The notes beneath the pieces are model-generated. The model was not told the DNA's origin, made no database searches, and worked only from the letters and a program-made list of their open reading frames with translations. DNA of 64,000 nt, taken from NCBI GenBank assembly GCA_036802945.1, contig DAIRVG010000012.1, positions 1-64,000 of the forward strand, given 5' to 3'. A program made the translations under genes and the position numbers. Origin of the DNA: Gp6-AA40 sp036802945 (lineage in GTDB: Bacteria > Acidobacteriota > Vicinamibacteria > Vicinamibacterales > UBA2999). Of this stretch, positions 16,123 to 24,170 are shown one piece after another. Position 1 is the stretch's first letter. Every line of letters begins with the position of its first letter.

Positions 16123-17442
16123 TTATTTCATCGCCTCTTCCATATGCTCCATGCGCGTGAAGACCACCGGGCCGTCCGCCGTCACGAGCACGTTTTCCTC
16201 GAGGCGGGCCGTCTGCTCCAGGTACGGGTGCCCGGCGAACGTCTCGATCGCGAAGTACATGTTCTCCTTGATCGGAGCCGGATACTTCATCGAGTACGCG
16301 CGCGACATCCACATGCCCTCGTACAGCGTGATGCCGATGCTGTGCGCGAACTGCTGCAGCGTCACGGTCCCGTACTCGTCGTCGTCGTACGTGGGGAACG
16401 CCTTCGCGACATCTGACGTGGTATTGCCCGGCTTCAGCTGCGCGATCCCGGCGTACATCGAGTCGTACACCTCGCGGTAGAGATCGATTTCCTTCTGGGT
16501 CATCTTCATGCCCTGCGCGCCGCCGCACTTGAAGCAGCGCACGAAGTCGATGAAGTAGCCGGACGGCCCGACCGCGTTGATGTCGACGATCACCAGATCG
16601 CCCTGGCGAATGAGCTTGTCGGTTGCCCACCGGCGGTACGGGCTCGTGTTACCGCCCGACGCCACGATGATGTCGTAGATGATCTCGCAGCCGCGCTCGA
16701 GCATGAACTCGTGCACCTTGGCTTCGATCTCGCGCTCGCGAACGCCCGGCTTCAGCCACTCGTACTTGATCTTCCACATCGCGGCGTCACCGATGCTCGA
16801 CGCCTGCTTCAGCAGCTCGATCTCGTCGCGCGTCTTGATCACGCGCGCCCGCGATACCGTCGGCCAGCCGTTGACGATGTTCAGCCCGAGCTTCTGAAAG
16901 GCCTCGAAGGCCGGCATGTCGAGGTTGTCGATGCCGATCTTCTCCTTCTCGACCTTGTGTTCCTTCAGCACTTCCATGACGCTGTCGGCCATGCGGCCCG
17001 CCATGTACGGCACCGCCCCCTCCGCCCACTGCCACGTGATTGCGGGGCGGATACGGCCGGCCATCCACGGCAGGTCGATCTTCGCGCACTGCAGGTCCGA
17101 GCCCGCCGTCTCGAACAGCGTGGGCTTCCCTTCTGCCGGCACCACCGCGTAACGGATGTTGATGTTGTATTTCCAGTTTCCCTGGTACGAGGCGGTGGCG
17201 TAACGGATGTTGGCGCCCGCAAACAGGACCAGCGCGCCGATATGCTCGACCTTCATCTCCGCCTGCAGTTTCTCGAGCCGCTCGCGGCGAAGGCGATCGA
17301 AGTCGACGCGGTGCTGCCAGTCAGCTCCGGTCTGGCTGTACAGGCGGCGTGGATCCCCCTGGTGGGGCTTCCCGAGGAAGCTGATGTCCATTCCCGAAGC
17401 AGGGTCGATCTTCTGGTCGTTCCATCTCACGAAATCACTCAT
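16123..17442 (-). CDS. M24 (Xaa-Pro aminopeptidase/creatinase-fold) protein
   Basis: Read from MSDFVRWNDQKIDPASGMDI (start 17442), 439 residues. N-terminal creatinase-like domain (~50-190), then the pita-bread catalytic domain. The five dinuclear-metal ligands typical of M24 can be placed: D287 (VIVDINAVG), D299 (GYFIDFVRCF), H367 (QQFAHSIGI), E400 (MYFAIETFAG) and E415/416 (ARLEENVLVT). M24 members cleave Xaa-Pro peptides, hydrolyse creatine or act as DMSP lyases. The motif set does not decide between these. Given the catabolic neighbours, a non-peptide substrate is quite possible. No signal peptide. Confidence 0.85.
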   Translation of the reverse strand: MSDFVRWNDQKIDPASGMDISFLGKPHQGDPRRLYSQTGADWQHRVDFDRLRRERLEKLQAEMKVEHIGALVLFAGANIRYATASYQGNWKYNINIRYAVVPAEGKPTLFETAGSDLQCAKIDLPWMAGRIRPAITWQWAEGAVPYMAGRMADSVMEVLKEHKVEKEKIGIDNLDMPAFEAFQKLGLNIVNGWPTVSRARVIKTRDEIELLKQASSIGDAAMWKIKYEWLKPGVREREIEAKVHEFMLERGCEIIYDIIVASGGNTSPYRRWATDKLIRQGDLVIVDINAVGPSGYFIDFVRCFKCGGAQGMKMTQKEIDLYREVYDSMYAGIAQLKPGNTTSDVAKAFPTYDDDEYGTVTLQQFAHSIGITLYEGMWMSRAYSMKYPAPIKENMYFAIETFAGHPYLEQTARLEENVLVTADGPVVFTRMEHMEEAMK

Positions 17443-17460
17443 CTCGCACCATCCAAGCAA

Positions 17461-17561
17461 ATTGGGAAATTTACGAATTGACGAATTGACGAATTGATTT
17501 GGCGAATTGAAATGACCAATTCCAATCCATAAATTCGTAAATTCGTCAATTCGTCAATAGA
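17461..17561. repeat. Word-repeat palindrome (gacgaatt / aattcgtc)
   Basis: Three tandem acgaattg units (17473-17500) are answered by aaattcgtaaattcgtcaat (17531-17550) and another aattcgtca. It is an AT-rich imperfect inverted repeat in a GC-rich genome, lying ~14 bp past the stop of the molybdenum subunit gene. Confidence 0.8.
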
Positions 17562-17571
17562 AAAAAGGGCT

Positions 17572-18594
17572 TCAGCCGGCAGCTGCAATCTGTTTCGATT
17601 CCTGGGCGCGCTTCGCCTTGATGGCGGCGTACACCTTCTCGGCGGTGGCGGGCAACGAAGTCACGCGCACGCCGACCGCATCGTGAATCGCGTTCAGGAT
17701 TGCCGCCGCCGTCGACACGCACGTCGGCTCGCCGACACCTTTGGCGCCGAACGGCCCGGTCTCGTCGTAGTTGTCCACGATGTCGACCTGGATGTCCGGC
17801 ATGTCGAGAGACGTCGGCATGATGTAGTTGGTGAGGTTGGGATTGATATTGCGGCCCTTGGCGTCGAACAGCATCTCTTCCTGCAGCGCGAACCCGACCC
17901 CCATCGAGATGCCGCCTTCGACCTGTCCTTCAACGAGCATCGGGTTGATGGGCGTGCCGCAGTCGTGCGACGCGACGACGCGGAGCACTTCCACTTCGCC
18001 AGTCTCATCATCGACGTCCACTTCGGCGATCTGGGTGGCGTAGACGTAGGTGGCGAACGGCTTGCCCTGTCCCGTTTCGGGATCGAGGGCAACAGTCGCG
18101 GGATTGAAATAGCCGCTGCCGATCGGCGGCTCGCCGGTGACGATGCGCGCGTGGTTGGCGACGTCGCCGATGTGCATGTTGCGCTGCGGGTACCCCTTGA
18201 CGAAGATCCTGTGGTCCTTGGCCTCGAGCTGATTGGGTTTCACCTTCAGCAAGGGCGCCGCGACATCGAACATCATCAACTTGGCTTTTTCAGCCGCAAG
18301 TCGGGCCGCGTTGCCGGTCACGTACGTAGTGCGGCTCGCGATCGCGCCGGTGTCCATCGGGGTCGTATCGGTGTCGGCCGACACCACGTGGACATCCTCG
18401 GTGGCGATTCCAAGTTCCTGGGCCACGATCTGGGCCAGGATGGTGAGCGATCCCTGGCCTGTCTCCACCGTGCCCGTGAGCAGGGTCGCGGTGCCGTCCT
18501 CGTTGACCTTTACCACCGCAGCGCTCGGATTGGCCGCAACGGTGAAGCCAATCGGATACCACATGCAGGCGATGCCGCGTCCGCGCCGCTTCAT
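17572..18594 (-). CDS. Molybdenum hydroxylase, C-terminal molybdopterin subunit (NdhM-like)
   Basis: 340 residues corresponding to the second half of the xanthine dehydrogenase/aldehyde oxidase large subunit: GTATLLTGTVETGQGSLTIL (Q-loop at the molybdopterin), DTDTTPMDTGAIASRTTYVT, VASHDCGTPINPMLVEGQVEGGISMGVGFA, and the catalytic glutamate in GAKGVGEPTCVST. Its ATG overlaps the stop of the N-terminal half as ATGA. The pair matches the architecture of Eubacterium barkeri nicotinate dehydrogenase, where the molybdenum subunit is split into ~50- and ~37-kDa proteins. A sequencing or recent frameshift giving the same picture cannot be excluded. Confidence 0.85.
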   Translation of the reverse strand: MKRRGRGIACMWYPIGFTVAANPSAAVVKVNEDGTATLLTGTVETGQGSLTILAQIVAQELGIATEDVHVVSADTDTTPMDTGAIASRTTYVTGNAARLAAEKAKLMMFDVAAPLLKVKPNQLEAKDHRIFVKGYPQRNMHIGDVANHARIVTGEPPIGSGYFNPATVALDPETGQGKPFATYVYATQIAEVDVDDETGEVEVLRVVASHDCGTPINPMLVEGQVEGGISMGVGFALQEEMLFDAKGRNINPNLTNYIMPTSLDMPDIQVDIVDNYDETGPFGAKGVGEPTCVSTAAAILNAIHDAVGVRVTSLPATAEKVYAAIKAKRAQESKQIAAAG

Positions 18595-19994
18595 GCCTGC
18601 GCTCCGTGCCCGTTGCTCTTTTCGTTCCAGCCGAAGCGCTGCGCGGCCTGCATCAGTGACTCCCTTACGGCCACACTATGCAACGTCTGACCGGTCGGGC
18701 TCAGCGAACCTTCCCTGAGCGCGTTGAGCATACGAATCTCGAGCGGATCGATGTTCAGCGCTTTGGCGATGTCATCCAAGTGCGATTCGTAGGCAAAGCA
18801 CACCTGCGGAGCGCCGAATCCGCGCATCGCGCCCGTCATGGTCTTGTTGGTGTACACCACGAAGGCTTCCGCGTAGAGGTTGTCGATGACGTACGGGCCT
18901 GCCGACAGAATGCACGCCTTGCCGAGCGTCGTCTCGCTCCACGAGCAGTAGGCGCCGCCGTCGAGGACCAGGCGAATCTGGCGCGCCAGGATCCTGCCCT
19001 CTTTGGTGACGCCGGTCTTGTAGTCCATGATGAGCGGATGTCGCGTCGTCGACGAGAGGAACTCCTCGGGGCGCGTGAAGGTGCACTTGACCGGGCGGCC
19101 GGTCTTTTTCGACAGCAGCGCGACCACCGGCTCCGTGGTGATCTCGTTCTTGCCGCCGAAATTGCCGCCGACGATAGTCGCGACGACGCGGACGCGGCTC
19201 ATCGGGATACCGAGCGTGCGCGCGATGTCCGCGCGGCCGAGCGTGATCCGTCCGAGTGTTGAATAGACGGTGAGACGGCCGTTGGCGTCCCAGGTGGCAA
19301 CCGACGCATGGGGCTCCAACGGGACGTGCTCGACCATCTGCGTACGGAAGGTGCCCTCGAAAATGCGGTAGGACTCCGCAAATCCCTTTTCGACGTCGCC
19401 CTTCTTGATGATCTTGTGGCCGTAGATGTTGGCGCTCGGAGCGTGTACTCCGGGTGTCTCCAGCTTCAAAGACTCGAGCGGATCCAGGACCGGCGTCAGC
19501 TCTTCGTACTCGACTTTGATCTTGTCGAGCGCCTCGGCGGCGATCTGCTCCGTCACCGCTGCCACCGCGGCAACCCCGTCGCCGGCGTAAAACACGCGTT
19601 CATCGGCGAGCACCGGCTGGTCCTTCAACGACGGTCCGAACGAATTGACGGGAATATCACGACCGGTGATCACCGCCATGACGCCCGGCATGGCCTCGGC
19701 TTCCTTCGTGTCGACGCTGATGATCCGCGCGGACGCGACGCCCGCTCGTTTGATCTTGGCGTACAGCATTCCCGGCAGATAGAAATCGTCGATGTACCTG
19801 GTCTGCCCAAGTCCGTGCAGACGGGCGTCGGGCCGGATGGCGCGCTGACCGACGGCGGGAGTCTGACGACTGGCCTCAGTAACCCGGACTTCGAGAGGGA
19901 AGGTCACCAGGGGTGCCGCCGCGGGCGCCCGCATCAACTCCTCGGCGTCCAGCAGCGACGATTCTTTCTCTGCGACTACTGTTTTCGTGTCCAT
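18591..19994 (-). CDS. Molybdenum hydroxylase, N-terminal molybdopterin subunit (NdhL-like)
   Basis: 467 residues. After a ~55-residue N-terminal extension come the aldehyde oxidase/xanthine dehydrogenase a/b hammerhead domain (RYIDDFYLPGMLYAKIKRAG ... VMAVITGRDIPVNSFGP) and the first molybdopterin-binding domain (PLEPHASVATWDANGRLTVY, TIVGGNFGGKNEITTEPVVA, TGAMRGFGAPQVCFAYESHL). The protein ends QRFGWNEKSNGHGAQA exactly where the second half begins in fused homologues. It would form the active-site half with the next gene, plus FAD and Fe-S subunits encoded upstream, giving a four-gene hydroxylase. Substrate: probably an N-heterocycle, aldehyde or purine, not decidable here. Confidence 0.87.
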   Translation of the reverse strand: MDTKTVVAEKESSLLDAEELMRAPAAAPLVTFPLEVRVTEASRQTPAVGQRAIRPDARLHGLGQTRYIDDFYLPGMLYAKIKRAGVASARIISVDTKEAEAMPGVMAVITGRDIPVNSFGPSLKDQPVLADERVFYAGDGVAAVAAVTEQIAAEALDKIKVEYEELTPVLDPLESLKLETPGVHAPSANIYGHKIIKKGDVEKGFAESYRIFEGTFRTQMVEHVPLEPHASVATWDANGRLTVYSTLGRITLGRADIARTLGIPMSRVRVVATIVGGNFGGKNEITTEPVVALLSKKTGRPVKCTFTRPEEFLSSTTRHPLIMDYKTGVTKEGRILARQIRLVLDGGAYCSWSETTLGKACILSAGPYVIDNLYAEAFVVYTNKTMTGAMRGFGAPQVCFAYESHLDDIAKALNIDPLEIRMLNALREGSLSPTGQTLHSVAVRESLMQAAQRFGWNEKSNGHGAQA

Positions 19995-20041
19995 GGGTCT
20001 GTCTATCCTCTCACCCTCTCCCTCTTACTGCCTTACTGCGG

Positions 20042-20533
20042 CTACGCGGACTTCGCCGTCGCTCGTTCGATGGTCCCTTCGCGTGCGATGGCCTGGATCG
20101 CCTCGATCATCTTGGTGTAGCCGGTGCAGCGACACAGATTTCCGGCAAGCGCGTCGCGGATCTCGTGCAGCGTCGGATTCGGGTTCTGGTCGAGCAGGGC
20201 TTTGGTCGACATGATGACGCCTGGCCCGCAGAACCCGCACTGCAGCGAACCCTTCTCCTCGAATACCTTCTGAATTGGGTGCAGCCGGTCCGTGGTGGCG
20301 AGGCCCTCGATGGTCAGCACGTCGAGACCGTCGACCTGGCCGGCGAGCATCAGGCACGAGTTGACCAGCTTGCCGTCGACGATGACGGTGCAGGCGCCAC
20401 AATCGCCGACGTCGCAACCGAGCTTGGCGCCCGTCAGATTGAAGCTTTCACGCAACAGCTTGAGCAGCGTTGTCTCGGGCGGCACGGATGCCGTGCGCCT
20501 TTCGCCGTTGACGTTGATGGTGACGGTAACCAT
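20042..20533 (-). CDS. Molybdenum hydroxylase small subunit, two [2Fe-2S] clusters
   Basis: 163 residues, the standard length for XdhC/CoxS/NdhS-type proteins. The plant-ferredoxin-like cluster uses C40, C45, C48 and C60 (KLGCDVGDCGACTVIVDGKL ... NSC). The second, helical-domain cluster uses C99, C102, C134 and C136 (LQCGFCGPG, GNLCRCTGY). It relays electrons from the molybdenum centre to FAD. It lies 20 bp downstream of the FAD subunit and 47 bp upstream of the split molybdenum subunit, in one transcription unit. Confidence 0.95.
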   Translation of the reverse strand: MVTVTINVNGERRTASVPPETTLLKLLRESFNLTGAKLGCDVGDCGACTVIVDGKLVNSCLMLAGQVDGLDVLTIEGLATTDRLHPIQKVFEEKGSLQCGFCGPGVIMSTKALLDQNPNPTLHEIRDALAGNLCRCTGYTKMIEAIQAIAREGTIERATAKSA

Positions 20534-20553
20534 TGGACTCGCCTTTCGCCTTC

Positions 20554-21438
20554 TTACGTCTTCTTACGCTTTGCTTGCGCCAGCGCATACGCGCCTTCCA
20601 ATGCCCGTTTGGTGAGCACTGCGATCATGTCCCGCCGATAGCCGGCGGAGGCGCGGAAATCGTTGATCGGCTTGGCATCACCGACGGCAAGGCGACCGGC
20701 CTCGGCCATGGCGTCCGGCGTGATCTCGCGACCTTCCAGGTACGCTTCGGCCGACGGAGCGTGAATCACCTTCGGCGCCACCGCCCCGAGCGCGATCCGC
20801 GGCGCGATGAAGACATTCTTGTCCCAGTCGACCCAGAAGCTGGCCGCCACATTGACCAGTGCGAGCGCCTGTCCCTTGCGTAGACCGAACTTCAGAAAAT
20901 GAGTCGGCTTGCCGAGGTTCTCTTTCGGAATGATGATCTCGACCAGCAGTTCATCCGGCTTGAGAATCGTCTTACGAGGCCCGACGAAGAATTCGGTCAG
21001 CGGCATCTGCCGGCGGCCGTCTGGGCCCGCGACCGTAACCTTCGCGTCGAGCGCGACCAGTGTCGGACCGCTATCCATGGACGGTACGGCGGTCACAAGA
21101 TTCCCGCCCAGGGTCCCGAGGTTGCGGGTCTGCACGGCGCCGATCGTGTGCGCCGCATCGACCAGCGCCGGAAACATCTCACGGATGAGCGGTGAGCACA
21201 TGATCTCGGTATGCGTCACCAGGGTGCCGATATTGAGCCCTTCGTCCGTAATCGCGAGGGTTCTCAGATCCTGGGCGCGCGAGATATCGACGACCACGCC
21301 CGGGACATGGGACGAGAACTTGAGATCGGCCAGCAGATCTGTGCCGCCTGCGATCACCCTGGCGGACGGCGCGTGCTCGGCGAGCAGCTGCACCGCGTGC
21401 TCGGAATCCCTCGCGGCAACGAACTCAAATGCTTTCAT
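20554..21438 (-). CDS. Molybdenum hydroxylase FAD-binding subunit
   Basis: Read from MKAFEFVAARDSEHAVQLLA (21438; an ATG eight codons upstream is possible), ~294 residues. FAD-binding PCMH-type domain motifs: RVIAGGTDLLADLKFSSHVP and HTIGAVQTRNLGTLGGNLVTAVPSMD, the two pyrophosphate-contacting segments of CoxM/XdhB. The C-terminal CO-dehydrogenase flavoprotein domain follows (LRKGQALALVNVAASFWVDW ... NDFRASAGYRRDMIAVLTKR). It passes electrons to an unknown acceptor. The order FAD - Fe-S - Mo(N) - Mo(C) is that of a single hydroxylase operon. Confidence 0.93.
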   Translation of the reverse strand: MKAFEFVAARDSEHAVQLLAEHAPSARVIAGGTDLLADLKFSSHVPGVVVDISRAQDLRTLAITDEGLNIGTLVTHTEIMCSPLIREMFPALVDAAHTIGAVQTRNLGTLGGNLVTAVPSMDSGPTLVALDAKVTVAGPDGRRQMPLTEFFVGPRKTILKPDELLVEIIIPKENLGKPTHFLKFGLRKGQALALVNVAASFWVDWDKNVFIAPRIALGAVAPKVIHAPSAEAYLEGREITPDAMAEAGRLAVGDAKPINDFRASAGYRRDMIAVLTKRALEGAYALAQAKRKKT

Positions 21439-21504
21439 GCGTTTGGGTTGCGAGGTTACCACGCCGGGCTTGCCCGCCTCAACAGCGCCAGCAGCCCCTG
21501 ACTG

Positions 21505-23982
21505 TTATCCCCTGGATGTCGCCGAAGTCGCCTCCACGGGGCGGTGGGGCGGCGCGTGCGCGGATTTGCGCCGGGACTTCGGTACGGATGGTGCGGCTGC
21601 CGGCGAATCATCCATTGGCAGACGGAAGCGGCGGATGCCGTCGTATGAGAACAGAGCGTCGGCAACGGCACCTGCGGTGGCCACGCAACCGATCTCGCCC
21701 ACGCCTTTCGCGCCATAGCCACCGATTTCGTCGGGGACTTCAATCAGGATGATGTCGACCTTCGGCATCTGCCGGGCCGCCACGAGACCGAAATCGCGCA
21801 TCTTCAACGAGTCGGGCCGGCCGCCCTTCGACGTGAAGTTCTCGGACAGGGCATAGCCGAGCCCCATGTGCACGCCGCCCTCCATCTGCTCCGCNNNNNN
21901 NNNNNNNNNNNNNNNNNNNNNNNNNNNNNNNNNNNNNNNNNNNNNNNNNNNNNNNNNNNNNNNNNNNNNNNNNNNNNNNNNNNNNNNNNNNNNNCCTTGC
22001 CCCATCTCCGTGTAGCCGTTGAGGACCTCCAACCGTCCATGGTCAAGGACGCGGATGGTGATGTAGCCGAGCTCGGTCGTGCCGTTCCCGAGGCCGGTGC
22101 TCTTGATTCCACATCCGATGCCCTTGTATTTCGCGGTCTTATAAATCTCCTTCACAGCCTCGAGCGATTCCCGCATGCCGCGGACGCTTTCCCGCATGAT
22201 CTGACCCGTGGCGAACGCGTCTCCGGGGTTGAGGATGTTCCGTTCGCGGATGTCCCAGTTATCCACGCCGATCTTGTCGGCGAGGATGTCCATCATGCCT
22301 TCCATGGCGAACTGCGCCTGGTTGCTGCCGAACCCACGCATCGCGCCGCTCGTCGGATTGTTCGTGTAGACGGCGCGCGACTCGACGTCGACGTTCGGCA
22401 CCCTGTACGGGCCGCACGAATGGCACGCGGCGCGGAGCAGGCATTTGCCGCTCGTCCCGGCATAACCGCCAGCATCGCCGACAATGCGCGCGCGAACGGC
22501 CAGCAGATGTCCTTGTGCATCGGCGGCGACCTTGAACTTCAAGTACATCGGGTGACGCTTGACGTGGTGCTGGGTCGACTGCTCGCGCGTCAGGACCGTC
22601 TTGACGGGCTTGCCGAGGAGGAAGGCCGCCATTGCCGTCTGTGCCTGGATCGACAGCTCCTCTTTCGCACCGAAAGCGCCCCCGCTCGCCGCAAGGGCGA
22701 TCTCCACGTCTTCCTCGGGCAGATTCAAGACCTTCACGATCTGCTTGTGGTCGAACACGGAGCCCTGACTGTCGCTATGGACCTTGATGCGTTTGCCCTG
22801 CGGGTAGGCGAGGCACGCTTCAGGCTCGAGGAACGCAGGCTCAACGGCCTGCGTGGCAAACGACCCTTCGATCACGTGCGGCGCGGTGGCAAATGCCGCC
22901 TCGACGTCGCCACGGCCGAACTTGATGGTGTCGATCAGATTCGGGCTGGGACGCAGCGTGTCCGCAGAGTGAACCTGCGGCGCGCCGGGCTCGAGCGCCT
23001 TGAACGGGTCGGTGATCGGCTCGAGAACTTCGTAGTCGACCTTGATCTTCGCGGCGGCCTGGCGCGCATGAAACTGCGTGTCGGCCACGACCATCGCCAT
23101 GAAGTCGCCGACGCAGCAGGTGATCTCGCCGACAGCGACAAATAGCGGAAGATCAGGAACATTGAGGCCCGTGCCTCGCTCGCCGGGTACGTCACGCGCA
23201 GTGAAGATGCGCTCGACGCCAGGACTGGTCGCCGCCCCCTCGGTGTGGATGGCCAGCACCTTCGCGCGCGGATGCTCTGAGAGGACCATCGCGCCGTGCA
23301 GCATTCCCGGCGCGCGCATGTCGTCTACGAACGGCTTCTCGCCCAGCGTCTGCTGGAGGCCGCCGACGCGCGCGGTGGAGCATCCGATTCCGTGGGTGTT
23401 GCTCGCGGCTCCGTCCGCGTCGCACTGTTCCCTCCTGAACGCGGGATTGCGCGACAGGCCGAACTCTTCTCCGAAAAACGAGTGGCGCCGGGGTTCCTGC
23501 CGCGGCAGCGTCCCGCCATTCTTCATCGCCTCACCGGCGGTCTGAATCGCGTCGATGATCCGTCCGTACCCGGTGCAGCGGCAGACGTGGCCGTCGAGCG
23601 CCTTCGCGATCGCGTCGCGGTCGTCGGTCTTCCCCTGCTCGATCAGGTGCGATGCGCGGACGACGATGCCTGGGATGCAGAAGCCGCATTGAACGCCGCC
23701 CTCTAGCACGAACGCCTTGGCAATGGTCTGGCGCGTCAGCTCGGGCAGCCCTTCGAGGGTCGTAATGTCATGGCCAGCCATCTGCTCCGGCTTCCTGAGG
23801 CAGGAGAGCGCCGGCCGACCGTCTATTACGACGAGGCAGCAGCCACAGGCGCCTTCCGGCGCGCAGCCGTTCTTCGGGGAAACGACGCCGCATCCTTCGC
23901 GCAGCACCTCCAGCAGATGCATTCCAGGCTCGTACGAGGTCTCTGTCTCCTTGCCGTTCAGCTTGAATCTGATCGTGGGCAT
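21505..23982 (-). CDS. Fused Fe-S/molybdopterin hydroxylase (xanthine dehydrogenase family), interrupted by gap
   Basis: One frame joins an N-terminal two-cluster [2Fe-2S] module (C40, C46, C49, C61; C99, C102, C134, C136) to a molybdopterin subunit starting ~residue 195. Motifs: ASGGAFGAKEELSIQAQ, TSGAMRGFGSNQAQFAMEGM, and catalytic GAKGVGEIGCVAT. This Fe-S plus Mo layout without FAD domain is that of the so-called selenium-dependent xanthine dehydrogenase group. The gap (21895-21994) falls between NGYTEMGQ and EQMEGGVHMGLGYAL. In homologues ~140-150 residues separate these motifs, so the true gap is probably ~400-450 bp, not 100. A Ser/Pro/Arg-rich tail closes the protein. FAD may be supplied by the neighbouring subunit. 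Confidence 0.85.
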   Translation of the reverse strand: MPTIRFKLNGKETETSYEPGMHLLEVLREGCGVVSPKNGCAPEGACGCCLVVIDGRPALSCLRKPEQMAGHDITTLEGLPELTRQTIAKAFVLEGGVQCGFCIPGIVVRASHLIEQGKTDDRDAIAKALDGHVCRCTGYGRIIDAIQTAGEAMKNGGTLPRQEPRRHSFFGEEFGLSRNPAFRREQCDADGAASNTHGIGCSTARVGGLQQTLGEKPFVDDMRAPGMLHGAMVLSEHPRAKVLAIHTEGAATSPGVERIFTARDVPGERGTGLNVPDLPLFVAVGEITCCVGDFMAMVVADTQFHARQAAAKIKVDYEVLEPITDPFKALEPGAPQVHSADTLRPSPNLIDTIKFGRGDVEAAFATAPHVIEGSFATQAVEPAFLEPEACLAYPQGKRIKVHSDSQGSVFDHKQIVKVLNLPEEDVEIALAASGGAFGAKEELSIQAQTAMAAFLLGKPVKTVLTREQSTQHHVKRHPMYLKFKVAADAQGHLLAVRARIVGDAGGYAGTSGKCLLRAACHSCGPYRVPNVDVESRAVYTNNPTSGAMRGFGSNQAQFAMEGMMDILADKIGVDNWDIRERNILNPGDAFATGQIMRESVRGMRESLEAVKEIYKTAKYKGIGCGIKSTGLGNGTTELGYITIRVLDHGRLEVLNGYTEMGQXXXXXXXXXXXXXXXXXXXXXXXXXXXXXXXXXXAEQMEGGVHMGLGYALSENFTSKGGRPDSLKMRDFGLVAARQMPKVDIILIEVPDEIGGYGAKGVGEIGCVATAGAVADALFSYDGIRRFRLPMDDSPAAAPSVPKSRRKSAHAPPHRPVEATSATSRG
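21895..21994. other. Scaffold gap (100 N) inside hydroxylase gene
   Basis: Placeholder gap. Reading frame happens to be conserved across 100 N plus flanks, but conserved residues expected between the flanks indicate that more sequence is missing. Confidence 0.95.
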
Positions 23983-23991
23983 CTAGTCCTA

Positions 23992-24058
23992 TGAAACCAC
24001 GGGTAGTGGTCCGTGTTCTTCGCGTCCTTCGTGGTTGAAAAATATTTCGTGGTTGGAT
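23992..24058. repeat. Word repeat (cttcgcgtccttcgtggtt)
   Basis: ctatgaaaccacggg, then gttcttcgcgtccttcgtgg, then atttcgtggttgg. Same family as at 13.1, 13.9 and 37.3 kb. Located directly upstream of the fused hydroxylase start, so not every copy is 3' of a gene. Confidence 0.7.
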
Positions 24059-24074
24059 TCCTCGCAAAGTGCAC

Positions 24075-24117
24075 CGTAGAAAGCACTTCCCAAACCAATC
24101 AGTATCGCATTTCTACG
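24075..24117. promoter_or_regulatory. Inverted repeat in divergent promoter region (possible operator)
   Basis: cgtagaaa (24075-24082) and tttctacg (24110-24117) form a perfect 8-bp inverted repeat with a 27-bp spacer, in the 188 bp between the divergent hydroxylase and LeuA-like genes. A TATGAT-like -10 (gtgtatgatg) follows at ~24127 on the plus strand. Regulatory role is inferred from position only. Confidence 0.35.
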
Positions 24118-24170
24118 ATGGGGCGTGTATGATGATCGGCTGCTAAGCTCACAATTTGCTCGGAGGCAAC

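Noticed and set aside
18591..18594. Treating the split Mo subunit as a definite frameshift error
   Set aside because: The ATGA overlap, domain-boundary position and the known NdhL/NdhM precedent make a real split at least as likely; left open as a finding.
21868..23145. Long plus-strand frame opposite the fused hydroxylase
   Set aside because: Antisense to well-conserved Mo-hydroxylase motifs and running through the gap; no domain recognisable.
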